Source of the DNA: UBA1479 sp964012715
Lineage (GTDB): Bacteria; Pseudomonadota; Alphaproteobacteria; Rhodospirillales; Casp-alpha2
Assembly (NCBI GenBank): GCA_964012715.1
Contig: CAXGUG010000027.1
Location: 1-38,617 of the forward strand
Direction of reading: 5' to 3'
DNA: 38,617 bases
Shown piece after piece: positions 23,924 through 32,258 of this stretch; position 1 is the first letter of the stretch; each line of letters starts with the position of its first letter. The translations under genes were made by a program, and so were the position numbers. The notes beneath the pieces were generated by a model. It saw only the letters and a program-made list of their open reading frames with translations. It made no database searches and had not been told where the DNA came from.

Positions 23924-25102
23924 ATGACCGATTCCGCGTCCCGCCCGAACCTGGACCTGAGCCGCCGCGACGCGCCCGCGACCCGCGAGCCGCGCGCGCA
24001 GAAGGCTGTGGACCGGGCGGCGGGGGAACTGCGGCGCGGTCGCCCGGTGGTCACCGCCGACGGCAGCGGCCAGGGTTTGGTCTTGCTCGGCGCCGAACAT
24101 GCGGACGCCCGCCACTTGGCCGATCTTCGCACCTTGACCGGCAGCATTCCCGAACTGGCCGTAACCGCACGGCGGGCCGCCGTGTTGGGCCTGCCGGCGC
24201 CGCAAAGCAATGTCGTCATTCTGTCCCAACCCGATGGGCTTGCCCCTGAATTGGTGACCCGACTGGCCGATCCCTTGTTCGAAGCGGAACAAGGCGACGA
24301 TCTGCCGGAACTGGCGCAACGCGCCGCCCGCCCGTTCGATGCCTGGTCGGCGGCGGTCGCCCTGACCAAGGTCGCGCGCCTGCTGCCCGCCGCCCTGACC
24401 GGGACCATTCAATACGACGGCGATCTGGAAAACTGGGCCAAGCGCCACGATCTGATGTTCGTCGATGCCGGCGACGTGTTTCGTCAGCGCCTGGACGAAG
24501 CCCGGACCCTGACCGAGGTCGGCGCGGCACGGATCCCCCTGGCCGCCGCCCAGGAAAAAGGCGTCGGCGCCAAGGTTCATGCGTTCCGCCCCGCGGACGG
24601 CGCGCTTGAACATCTGGCAATCGTGATCGGCGATCCGCAACCGGGCGCGCCGGTCCTCAGCCGTGTCCATTCCGAATGCTTCACCGGCGACCTGCTGGGC
24701 AGCCTGCGGTGCGATTGCGGCGACCAGCTGAAGGGCGCGATTTCCGAAATTTCCGCCGCCGGCGGCGGGATCTTGCTCTACCTGGCGCAAGAAGGCCGGG
24801 GCATCGGCCTGGTCAACAAGCTGCGTGCTTACGAACTGCAGGATCGCGGCTTCGACACCATCGACGCCAATGAACAGTTGGGCTTCGACCCGGATGAGCG
24901 GGTTTACCTGCCCGCCGCGCAGATGCTGCGCCTGTTGGGGTTTGATGCGGTCCGTCTGCTGACCAATAATCCGGAGAAAGTATCCGCCCTGGAGCGCTGC
25001 GGGATTACCGTGGCGGAGCGGGTCCCCCATGCCTTTCCGTCGAACGAGCACAACGAAAGCTATCTTCGGACCAAGGCCAGCCGCGCCGGGCATCTTTTCT
25101 AA
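23924..25102 (+). CDS. ribA: GTP cyclohydrolase II with degenerate N-terminal domain
   Basis: This enzyme opens GTP in the first step of riboflavin synthesis. The C-terminal half is complete: zinc ligands Cys252, Cys263 and Cys265 in HSECFTGDLLGSLRCDCG with the same spacing as E. coli RibA, and EGRGIGLVNKL with the catalytic arginine. About 200 residues precede it; they occupy the place of the RibB domain in RibBA fusions but lack its recognisable catalytic motifs, a pattern seen in alphaproteobacterial RibA proteins of this length. A separate RibB is therefore expected elsewhere. No FMN riboswitch is visible upstream. It is divergent from the response regulator and monocistronic as far as can be seen. 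Confidence 0.9.
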   Translation: MTDSASRPNLDLSRRDAPATREPRAQKAVDRAAGELRRGRPVVTADGSGQGLVLLGAEHADARHLADLRTLTGSIPELAVTARRAAVLGLPAPQSNVVILSQPDGLAPELVTRLADPLFEAEQGDDLPELAQRAARPFDAWSAAVALTKVARLLPAALTGTIQYDGDLENWAKRHDLMFVDAGDVFRQRLDEARTLTEVGAARIPLAAAQEKGVGAKVHAFRPADGALEHLAIVIGDPQPGAPVLSRVHSECFTGDLLGSLRCDCGDQLKGAISEISAAGGGILLYLAQEGRGIGLVNKLRAYELQDRGFDTIDANEQLGFDPDERVYLPAAQMLRLLGFDAVRLLTNNPEKVSALERCGITVAERVPHAFPSNEHNESYLRTKASRAGHLF

Positions 25103-25302
25103 TCGCCGTTAACCATTGAAACCGAAGCATGGCCGAGTCCGACAGGACCCGGCAGGTTTTGCCGCGAGGGGCACAATATGCCCAGATATGCGGCCCTATT
25201 TTCCAATTAAAACAACGGGTTAATTCTGGCCCGAGTCTTGCGTCTTCTGTTCCATAAAATTAACGCCCGAAAACAGGGCGCGAACGGAACGGGAAAAATA
25301 CG

Positions 25303-26478
25303 ATGACACTGCCCTCTGAAGGGATCAATCCCTGGCGCGCGGCCCCTGCCCAAACCGGGCCGGCCGCCCTACCCCCCGCGAAGCTGTCGAAAGACGAAGC
25401 CCTGTCCTCTACGGACGAGGCCAGCGACGGCGGCAAGGAATTCAAAGCTTTCGGCGAAGACGGCCTGACCTTTCTGGACTTGGTCGATATCGTCAATCCG
25501 CTGCAACACATCCCGGTCATTTCGACCGTGTATCGGGAAATCACCGACGATACGCTCGACCCCGCCCCGCGCGTCATGGGCGATACGCTCTACATGGGGC
25601 CGATCGGCTTGGCCGCTTCGGTGGTCAACGTTTTGATCGAGCACAATACGGGCAAGGATGTGGGCGGCCATGTCGTCGCCATGTTCCGCGACGACGCCGA
25701 ACCCCTGAACACCAAGACGGCCTCGACCACCGCGCCCGCCGCTGCCGGTACCGACGGCAGCGACCCGGTTACCCAATGGGCCGCGCAGCAAACCGCCTTT
25801 TATCGTGGCGACAACGCGGGTGCCGGGGTCGATGATCCGGTAACGCGCTGGGCCCGCGAGCAACAGGCTTTCTACCAAGGCAATAACGGCGCAAATACCA
25901 CGGTCGCCGAGACGGATTCCGTCACCTCCTGGGCGCAGGCGCAAACCGCCTATTACCAGGCGGGCACCCAGGCCACCGAACTTGCCGCCGCCGGTACGGA
26001 CGGCCTGGACGTCTCGGCCTGGGCCGCGGAGCAGAATGCCTATTACCGCGCCGGTCAATCCGCGGTTGCGACGAACACCGCGACCGCCAATGACACGGTC
26101 AGCGATTGGGCCCGCAGCCAGGTCGCATATTATCAAGGCGGCGCCGAGACGGCTGCCGCCAGCGCCCAGCGCCGTGAACCCACGCAAACCGCCGCCAATG
26201 CGGGATCCGACATGGACGTCACGACCTGGGCCCGGGATCAACTGGCCTGGGTGATGGGTGACCGGGCCCGCGAAGTCGCCGCCCTGCCGACCGCCGCCCC
26301 GAAAGCCGAGCCGAACGCCGGCCAGGACAAATCGGAACACGGTAGCGGCGCGATCGACCGGGGTGACGGGTGGTTCCGCGACAACATGGTTCAGGGTTGG
26401 TCCCGGTATCAGGCCGCGCAACGCCTGGCCGAACCCGGCTATCGCCCGGATTTGAACATGGCCGACAACGGACGGTGA
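25303..26478 (+). CDS. Protein of unknown function with W-A-x2-Q-x-A-[FY]-Y repeats
   Basis: The 391-residue protein has no signal peptide. Residues about 48-125 form a conserved-looking hydrophobic block (FGEDGLTFLDLVDIVNPLQ, IPVISTVYREIT, DTLYMGPIGLAASVVNVLIE) that I recall from hypothetical alphaproteobacterial proteins. A low-complexity Ala/Thr/Asp region follows with six repeats of the form D-x-V-[TS]-x-W-A-x-x-Q-x-A-[FYW]; the [FY]-Y ending is kept in the first five. The tryptophans are at 159, 183, 210, 240, 269 and 309, with a degenerate seventh at 366 (VQGWSRYQAAQ). Spacing grows from 24 to 57 residues. It stands between ribA and the L,D-transpeptidase gene. No function can be assigned. 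Confidence 0.75.
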   Translation: MTLPSEGINPWRAAPAQTGPAALPPAKLSKDEALSSTDEASDGGKEFKAFGEDGLTFLDLVDIVNPLQHIPVISTVYREITDDTLDPAPRVMGDTLYMGPIGLAASVVNVLIEHNTGKDVGGHVVAMFRDDAEPLNTKTASTTAPAAAGTDGSDPVTQWAAQQTAFYRGDNAGAGVDDPVTRWAREQQAFYQGNNGANTTVAETDSVTSWAQAQTAYYQAGTQATELAAAGTDGLDVSAWAAEQNAYYRAGQSAVATNTATANDTVSDWARSQVAYYQGGAETAAASAQRREPTQTAANAGSDMDVTTWARDQLAWVMGDRAREVAALPTAAPKAEPNAGQDKSEHGSGAIDRGDGWFRDNMVQGWSRYQAAQRLAEPGYRPDLNMADNGR

Positions 26479-26525
26479 GGGTTTCGCCCCTCCCGTCCGA
26501 CCAGCAAGTGATTTAAGCTTCGGCC

Positions 26526-27041
26526 ATGGAAATCATCGTTACGCCGACCAAGGACGCCCAACGCGGCATGTTGACCTGGGGCCGCAAATCCGTTCCCTGC
26601 GCCCTGGGCCGCACGGGCATCCGGGTCACCAAAAAAGAAGGCGACGGGGCAACACCAACCGGCACGTTTCCCCTGCGCCGGTTATTCTTTCGCCCCGACC
26701 GGCGGGCTCGGCCCGCGACATCCCTGCCTGCCACCGCGATTACATCGGCCTTGGGATGGTGCGACGACCCGCAAAGCCCCCTCTATAATCGTTTGGTTCG
26801 GCTACCCTATCCGTTGAGCCACGAGACATTGGCCCGCGAAGATCATCTTTATGATCTTATGGTCGTTTTAGGCCATAACGATGCCCCGCCGATCCCGGGC
26901 GCGGGCAGCGCGATTTTCCTGCACCTGGCGAAAGACGGCTATGCGCCGACCGAAGGCTGCGTCGCCCTGGCCCCGGACGACATGGTCGATCTCCTGGCCG
27001 TCGTCGGCCAAAGCGACGTCCTGACGATCAGGCGGAAATAG
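26526..27041 (+). CDS. L,D-transpeptidase (YkuD) family protein
   Basis: The 171-residue protein has the catalytic YkuD core: VVLGHND, then GSAIFLHLA with His133, and PTEGCVAL with the nucleophile Cys145. Enzymes of this group cross-link peptidoglycan stem peptides or attach proteins to them in the periplasm. No signal peptide is evident at the annotated start, so export is unexplained; many short COG3786-like members share this feature. It follows the repeat protein by 47 bases on the same strand. Its 3' end overlaps the convergent YggS gene by 14 bases. Confidence 0.85.
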   Translation: MEIIVTPTKDAQRGMLTWGRKSVPCALGRTGIRVTKKEGDGATPTGTFPLRRLFFRPDRRARPATSLPATAITSALGWCDDPQSPLYNRLVRLPYPLSHETLAREDHLYDLMVVLGHNDAPPIPGAGSAIFLHLAKDGYAPTEGCVALAPDDMVDLLAVVGQSDVLTIRRK

Positions 27042-27741
27042 GTTTCGTGCGAATGCCGAAGATTGCCGAGCCAACGCGAACGTGGGTGGCGCCGAATTCG
27101 ATGGCGGTTTCGTAATCGGCGCTCATCCCCATGCTGAGGCCCGAGATTCCGTTGCGGGCGGCGATATCGGCCAGCAGCTGAAAATGCAGGGACGGTTCTT
27201 CGTCCACCGGCGGGATACACATCAGCCCCTTGACCGGCAAGCCCAACTCATCGCGGCATTGGGCGATGAAGGCATCGGCGTCTTCCGGCAGAACGCCCGC
27301 TTTCTGGTCCTCGGCCCCCGTGTTGACCTGAATATAACAATCCGGGCGAAGGCCCGTTTCATCCATGATTCGGGCCAGGGCCACCGCCAGTTTCGGGCGG
27401 TCGACCGTTTCGATGACATCGAATATTTCTACCGCCTTGCGGACTTTGTTCGACTGCAGCGGCCCGATCAGATGCAAACACAAGTCAGGGAACTGTTGGC
27501 GCAGGGCGGGCCACTTTTCTTCCGCCTCCTGGACGCGATTTTCGCCAAACGCTCGTTGCCCGGCATTCAGGACCGGCAACATTCGCTCCGCCGGGAACGT
27601 CTTTCCGACCGCAACCAGGGTCACTTCGGCGGGGTCGCGACCGGCGTCGCGGGCCGCATCGGCAACATGACCCTGGACCTCGGCGTAATTTACCGCGATA
27701 TCAAGGTCGACGTTATGAGAAGCGGTGTCGGTTTGGCTCAT
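27028..27741 (-). CDS. YggS/PROSC-type pyridoxal phosphate homeostasis protein
   Basis: The 237-residue TIM-barrel protein binds pyridoxal 5'-phosphate and buffers its cellular level. The PLP lysine is Lys47 in LVAVGKTFP. FGENRVQEAEEKW, HLIGPLQSNKVRKA and the C-terminal LSMGMSADYETAIEFGATHVRVGSAIFG are all signature segments. Start ATG 27741 is preferred over an upstream extension that lacks conservation. It overlaps the L,D-transpeptidase gene tail to tail and is divergent from the ThiE-like gene across 29 bases, so promoters must overlap neighbouring coding ends. Confidence 0.93.
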   Translation of the reverse strand: MSQTDTASHNVDLDIAVNYAEVQGHVADAARDAGRDPAEVTLVAVGKTFPAERMLPVLNAGQRAFGENRVQEAEEKWPALRQQFPDLCLHLIGPLQSNKVRKAVEIFDVIETVDRPKLAVALARIMDETGLRPDCYIQVNTGAEDQKAGVLPEDADAFIAQCRDELGLPVKGLMCIPPVDEEPSLHFQLLADIAARNGISGLSMGMSADYETAIEFGATHVRVGSAIFGIRTKPISA

Positions 27742-27770
27742 GGTCGGTCGGCTTCGGATCTGGGGATGGG

Positions 27771-28406
27771 ATGAACAAAAGGTTCGCGAACCTATCACGG
27801 GGTGATGGCGGGAAAAAGCCACAGGGCGACCGGCGGCCATTGTTGGCGTTCATGACCGATGAGGCCCGCACGCCCGACCCCGCAGCGATCCTGCGCCAGT
27901 TGCCGCCGGGGACCTTAGTCATTTTCCGGCACTACGACGCCGCCGATCGTTTGGCGCTCGGTCGTCGCTTGGCCGGACTGGCCCGACGGCGACGCTTGCC
28001 GTTTTTGGTCGCCGGGGACCGGCGGCTCGCCAAGGCCCTACGGGCCGACGGCCTGCACCTGCCGGAAGGAATGGTGGCCCGGCGCTATCGCTTTGCCCCG
28101 ACGACCGACACCTGGCTGATTACCGCGGCGGCGCATGACGGCGCCGGGGCCTGGCGGGCGGCCCGCAACGGGGTCGATATCGTATTGCTATCGCCGATCC
28201 TGCCGACGGCCAGCCACCCCGGAAACCGGGCCCTTGGAATCCATCGGTTGGCGAGCGTCATCCGCAAGTTCGAGCGCCCCATCCTAGCCCTTGGCGGGAT
28301 AGGCCCACTTACCGCGCGGCGGGTGCTTAATACCGGGGTAATCGGGATTGCAGGGATCGGCGGCCTGCCCCATCTTTGTCGAGATCCCTATGGGATACGA
28401 AGATAG
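27771..28406 (+). CDS. ThiE/TenI-superfamily protein (thiamine phosphate synthase-like)
   Basis: The 211-residue protein resembles the thiamine phosphate synthase/TenI barrel: FLVAGDRRLAKALRADGLHLPE, then IVLLSPILPTASHPGN, then PILALGGIGPLTARRVLNTGVIGIAGIGG. The SHPG form of the phosphate loop and the loss of the usual Q-R-x-K stretch (here VIFRHYD) make a canonical synthase activity doubtful. A TenI-like or unrelated role is possible. It is divergent from yggS and lies 87 bases before the DUF3576 gene on the same strand. No other thiamine genes are nearby. Confidence 0.7.
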   Translation: MNKRFANLSRGDGGKKPQGDRRPLLAFMTDEARTPDPAAILRQLPPGTLVIFRHYDAADRLALGRRLAGLARRRRLPFLVAGDRRLAKALRADGLHLPEGMVARRYRFAPTTDTWLITAAAHDGAGAWRAARNGVDIVLLSPILPTASHPGNRALGIHRLASVIRKFERPILALGGIGPLTARRVLNTGVIGIAGIGGLPHLCRDPYGIRR

Positions 28407-28493
28407 AAGTCTGGACCCTTGGCGGTCGGCGGCAATTTAGTTTAAGAAGGTGCGTCTTTCACCGCGAACGGCGACAGGAAGGAAACGGCGGCA

Positions 28494-29033
28494 ATGGCCT
28501 TGCGGACCGGAAAAAGAATATTTGCAGTACTTGGCGCGGCAGCGTTGATCGCGGGGACCGCGGCCTGCGCGGATTTCTCCGGCGCCGATGTCGAAGCCAC
28601 GACCCACGACCAAACGGATGACGGCAGCAAACGCGAGACCATCTGGGGTATCGGCGGCGTCAGCCTTTGGGGCGATAGCGATCAACAAGGCGGCGGCGGA
28701 AACGGCCTGGGCGTGAACAGCTTCCTTTGGCGCGCGACCCTGGACACCATCGCCTTCATGCCGGTTTCGACGGCGGATCCGTTCGGCGGGGTGATCCTGA
28801 CCGATTGGCATTCGATGGAAGAAGCGCCGAACGAACGCTTCAAGTTGAACATCTACATCCTGGGCCGGACGCTTCGGGCGGATGGCGTTCGCGTCGCCGT
28901 CTTCAGCCAGAAGAAAGACAGCGCCGGTCAATGGCGTGACACGACCGTTCCCGATACGACCAACACGAAAATCGAAGACGAGATTTTGACCCGGGCCCGG
29001 CAGCTCCGCCGCCAGACGATCAATAATAAATAA
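28494..29033 (+). CDS. DUF3576 family lipoprotein
   Basis: This 179-residue exported protein has a signal peptide ending GTAAC near residue 25, a plausible though not perfect lipobox. The mature part contains ETIWGIGGVSLWGD, LWRATLDTIAFMPVSTADPFGGVILTDWH and a C-terminal EDEILTRARQLR, the features of the alphaproteobacterial DUF3576 family. The function is unknown; it probably sits at a membrane surface in the periplasm. It precedes leuS by 129 bases, a common alphaproteobacterial order, and may share transcription with leuS-lptE-holA. Confidence 0.85.
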   Translation: MALRTGKRIFAVLGAAALIAGTAACADFSGADVEATTHDQTDDGSKRETIWGIGGVSLWGDSDQQGGGGNGLGVNSFLWRATLDTIAFMPVSTADPFGGVILTDWHSMEEAPNERFKLNIYILGRTLRADGVRVAVFSQKKDSAGQWRDTTVPDTTNTKIEDEILTRARQLRRQTINNK

Positions 29034-29124
29034 TCGGCAATCCGCCGGACCAAGTATCGACCGCCGCCGGACCGGGACCGGCGCCGCGGTCAGCATTCGA
29101 CCTATATCGGCCCGGGCTCTCCAA

Positions 29125-29155
29125 TGGGCGGGAAAACCCGCCCAAACTTCTTGGG
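29125..29155 (+). promoter_or_regulatory. Two mutually exclusive hairpins over the leuS ribosome site
   Basis: TGGGCGGG-AAAA-CCCGCCCA (29125-29144) is a perfect 8-bp hairpin. CCCAA (29141-29145) can instead pair with TTGGG (29151-29155), burying the GGGA ribosome site of leuS. The two share 29141-29144 and cannot form together. This is a possible on/off leader; no ligand is known. Confidence 0.4.
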
Positions 29156-29162
29156 AAATTTC

Positions 29163-31727
29163 ATGGCGCGCTACAATTTCAAGGAAAATGAACGGAAGTG
29201 GCAGGAGATCTGGGAAGATCGCGGCTGCTTCCAGGTCAGCGAAGACAAGGATCGCCCCAAGTATTACGTGCTCGAGATGTTTCCCTATCCGTCGGGGCGC
29301 ATCCATATGGGTCACGTGCGCAATTACACCTTGGGCGATGTCGTCGCCCGTTTCAAAAAGGCCATGGGATTTAACGTTCTGCACCCCATGGGCTGGGACG
29401 CTTTTGGTCTTCCGGCCGAGAACGCCGCGATCGAAAACAAGGTTCCGCCGGCCGAATGGACGCGGGAAAACATCGCGACCATGCGCCGCCAGCTCAAGAC
29501 CATGGGCCTGTCCTATGATTGGACCCGCGAACTGGCGACCTGTGAGCCGGGATACTATCGCCACGAACAGAAGATGTTCCTGGATTTCCTGAAAAACGAC
29601 CTGGTCTACCGCAAGGAATCCTGGGTCAACTGGGATCCGGTCGAGAACACGGTGCTCGCCAACGAACAGGTCATCGACGGGCGCGGCTGGCGTTCCGGCG
29701 CCTTGGTCGAGAAGCGCCAGCTTAGCCAATGGTTCCTGAAGATCACCGATTATGCCCAGGAGCTTCTGGAAGGCATTGATCAGCTTGGCCGTTGGCCCGA
29801 TCGCGTGCGTTTGATGCAGGAAAACTGGATTGGGCGGTCGGAAGGCGCGCATGTCCATTTCACCTTGGACGGTCGCGACGACAAGCTCGAAATCTATACC
29901 ACCCGCCCAGACACCCTGTTCGGCGCGTCGTTCTGCGCCGTCGCCGCCAACCACCCGCTGGCCCAGGAACTGGCTGCCGGCAATTCGGCTCTGACCGACT
30001 TCATCGCCGAGTGCAACCGCATGGGCACCAGCGAAGCCGCCATCGAAACCGCCGAAAAGAAAGGCTTCGATACCGGGCTGCGCGCCGTTCATCCGTTTAT
30101 CGACGGGCGGACCCTGCCCGTCTACGTCGCGAATTTCGTGCTGATGGATTACGGCTCAGGCGCGATTTTCGGCTGTCCCGCCCATGATCAGCGCGATTTG
30201 GATTTCGCCCGCAAATACGATCTGCCGGTTCTGCCGGTGGTCGCGCCCAAAGGCGCCGATGCGGCCTCTGTCATGATCGAGGACGAGGCCTTTACCGATG
30301 ACGGGCTGCTAATCAATTCCGATTTCCTGGACGGGCTGGGCGTGGCCGAGGCCAAAAGCCGTGTCATCGACCGGCTGGAAGACATGGGCATCGGCACCCG
30401 CGCCGTGAATTACCGCCTGCGTGATTGGGGCGTGTCGCGGCAACGCTATTGGGGCTGCCCCATTCCGATCATCCATTGCGGCGATTGCGGCATTGTTCCC
30501 GTACCGGAACAGGATTTGCCGGTCGAACTTCCGGCCGAGGTCGATTTCTCCGGCGCCGGCAACCCGCTCGATAAGCATCCTACCTGGAAGCATGTCGATT
30601 GCCCGAAATGCGGCAAGCCGGCGACCCGTGAGACGGATACCTTCGATACCTTTTTTGAATCGTCCTGGTATTTCGCCCGGTTCTGCGCACCGCAGTCCGA
30701 ACAGCCGCTCGATCGCGCGGCGGTCGACTACTGGCTGCCGGTCGATCAATACATCGGCGGGATCGAACATGCTGTTCTTCACTTGCTGTACAGCCGCTTC
30801 TTTACCCGGGCGCTCAAGAAATGCGGCTATCTGTCTGTGGAAGAACCGTTTGCTGGGCTTCTGACCCAAGGAATGGTCTGCCATCAGACCTTCAAGGACG
30901 CTGATGGCAAGTGGCTGTTCCCGTCACAGGTCGCGCTTGATGGAAACGATGCCAAGCATGTCGAAACCGGCGCGCCTGTGGTTGCCGGTCGTTCGGAAAA
31001 GATGAGCAAATCCAAGAAGAACGTGGTCGATCCTGAAGCGATCATTGATGCCTATGGGGCCGATACCGCACGCTTGTTCATGTTGTCCGACAGCCCGCCG
31101 GACCGGGATTTGGAATGGACGGATGCCGGGGTCGACGGCGCGTGGCGGTATTTGAACCGTTTGTGGCGCCTCGTCACTGAAAATACCGCCCCGATCGCCG
31201 CGGTCGATATGGCCAAACCCGATACCATCGGTAGCGCCGCCGAGGATGTGTTGAAAGCCGTGCATAAGACGATCGACGGCGTTTCCCAGGATTTGGAGAA
31301 ATTCCACTTCAACAAAGCGGTTGCCCGTATTCGTGAACTGACCAATGCGGTCGAAGGCCTGAAAGAAACCGGCCCGGATGCGGAATGGGTTCGCAGACAA
31401 GGGCTTGAAGCCCTGACCCTGATGGTTGCGCCGATGACCCCTCACCTAGCCGAAGCCCTGTGGCATGAGCTTGGGCATGACGGCAGCCTGGTCGCCGATA
31501 CGGCATGGCCGACGGCCGATGCCGCCTATTTGGTTGACGACACTGTCACCGTCGCTGTTCAAGTGAATGGAAAATTGCGCGGAACTGTGGACCTGCCAAA
31601 GGATTGCCCGCAGGATGTCGCAAAGGATGCGGCGCTGGCTTTGGATAAGGTACAGTTGGTCTTGGAAGGCAAGGAGCCGCGGAAGGTCATCGTTGTGCCG
31701 AACAGGATCGTCAATGTGGTCGCGTAG
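29163..31727 (+). CDS. leuS: Leucyl-tRNA synthetase
   Basis: The 854-residue class Ia synthetase charges tRNA(Leu). It starts MARYNFKENERKWQ, typical of the family, at ATG 29163 with GGGA upstream; a longer in-frame start at 29124 lies inside a hairpin and is unlikely. PYPSGRIHMGHVRNYT carries the HIGH motif (HMGH). The editing domain CP1 includes YTTRPDTLFGASF, and the zinc segment has paired CxxC motifs near CGDCG and CPKCG. KMSKS is present at Lys613. The stop overlaps lptE by 14 bases, so leuS, lptE and holA form one operon. Confidence 0.98.
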   Translation: MARYNFKENERKWQEIWEDRGCFQVSEDKDRPKYYVLEMFPYPSGRIHMGHVRNYTLGDVVARFKKAMGFNVLHPMGWDAFGLPAENAAIENKVPPAEWTRENIATMRRQLKTMGLSYDWTRELATCEPGYYRHEQKMFLDFLKNDLVYRKESWVNWDPVENTVLANEQVIDGRGWRSGALVEKRQLSQWFLKITDYAQELLEGIDQLGRWPDRVRLMQENWIGRSEGAHVHFTLDGRDDKLEIYTTRPDTLFGASFCAVAANHPLAQELAAGNSALTDFIAECNRMGTSEAAIETAEKKGFDTGLRAVHPFIDGRTLPVYVANFVLMDYGSGAIFGCPAHDQRDLDFARKYDLPVLPVVAPKGADAASVMIEDEAFTDDGLLINSDFLDGLGVAEAKSRVIDRLEDMGIGTRAVNYRLRDWGVSRQRYWGCPIPIIHCGDCGIVPVPEQDLPVELPAEVDFSGAGNPLDKHPTWKHVDCPKCGKPATRETDTFDTFFESSWYFARFCAPQSEQPLDRAAVDYWLPVDQYIGGIEHAVLHLLYSRFFTRALKKCGYLSVEEPFAGLLTQGMVCHQTFKDADGKWLFPSQVALDGNDAKHVETGAPVVAGRSEKMSKSKKNVVDPEAIIDAYGADTARLFMLSDSPPDRDLEWTDAGVDGAWRYLNRLWRLVTENTAPIAAVDMAKPDTIGSAAEDVLKAVHKTIDGVSQDLEKFHFNKAVARIRELTNAVEGLKETGPDAEWVRRQGLEALTLMVAPMTPHLAEALWHELGHDGSLVADTAWPTADAAYLVDDTVTVAVQVNGKLRGTVDLPKDCPQDVAKDAALALDKVQLVLEGKEPRKVIVVPNRIVNVVA

Positions 31728-32235
31728 AAATATTCTCACTGGTCTCGCCGGTTATGCCGCCTTGAGTGGCCTGGGCGGATGCGGTTTCCGGCCGCTTTAT
31801 GGCAAAGCCAATGGCATCGATCTAAGCGATACCCTTGCCAGTGTTGAGATCGGCCCAATCAAGGACCGTGTCGGACAGCAGATCCGAAACGCGCTACTCG
31901 ATGGCTTATCGCCGCGTGGCGCCATGGCGGTGCAACGCTACAGGCTCAATGTCGAGGCTTCCGAGGGTGTTGCTTCGCTGGCCGTGCAGAAAAGCGCGGA
32001 CGCGACCCGTGCCGACCTGTCGCTTAGCGCCTCTTACAATCTGTATGACCTTGAAACTGGGTTAAACCTTTACAACGGGACCAGCCGCGCCATTTCCAGC
32101 TTCAATATTCTCAATTCCGAATTCGCGACGCTGATGGCAGAAAAAGGTGCGCGGGACCGGGCGGTCAAACAGCTCAGCGATGATATTCGTTTGAAGGTCG
32201 CTATTTTCCTCAAGAATTATCAAGGCAAAGGCTAA
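31714..32235 (+). CDS. lptE: LPS-assembly lipoprotein LptE
   Basis: The 173-residue outer-membrane lipoprotein plugs the LptD barrel and helps insert lipopolysaccharide. A lipoprotein signal ends LGGC at about residue 23, followed directly by GFRPLYG, the hallmark of alphaproteobacterial LptE. The signal opens with a twin-arginine-like SRRNILT. The mature domain has the expected mix of helices and strands (DRVGQQIRNALLDGL). It overlaps leuS by 14 bases and precedes holA by 23 bases. The usual partner lptD is not in the window. Confidence 0.92.
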   Translation: MWSRRNILTGLAGYAALSGLGGCGFRPLYGKANGIDLSDTLASVEIGPIKDRVGQQIRNALLDGLSPRGAMAVQRYRLNVEASEGVASLAVQKSADATRADLSLSASYNLYDLETGLNLYNGTSRAISSFNILNSEFATLMAEKGARDRAVKQLSDDIRLKVAIFLKNYQGKG

Positions 32236-32258
32236 GCCTTTAGCCCGCAGGTGCGTTC

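Noticed and set aside
25109..25116. CtrA-like motif TTAACCAT upstream of the repeat protein
   Set aside because: Only one half-site is present; a TTAA pair further down has nine instead of seven bases between. Chance is likely.
25129..25257. 42-codon open frame upstream of the repeat protein
   Set aside because: It has an ATG and stop but no ribosome site, no recognisable sequence features and lies in a probable promoter region.
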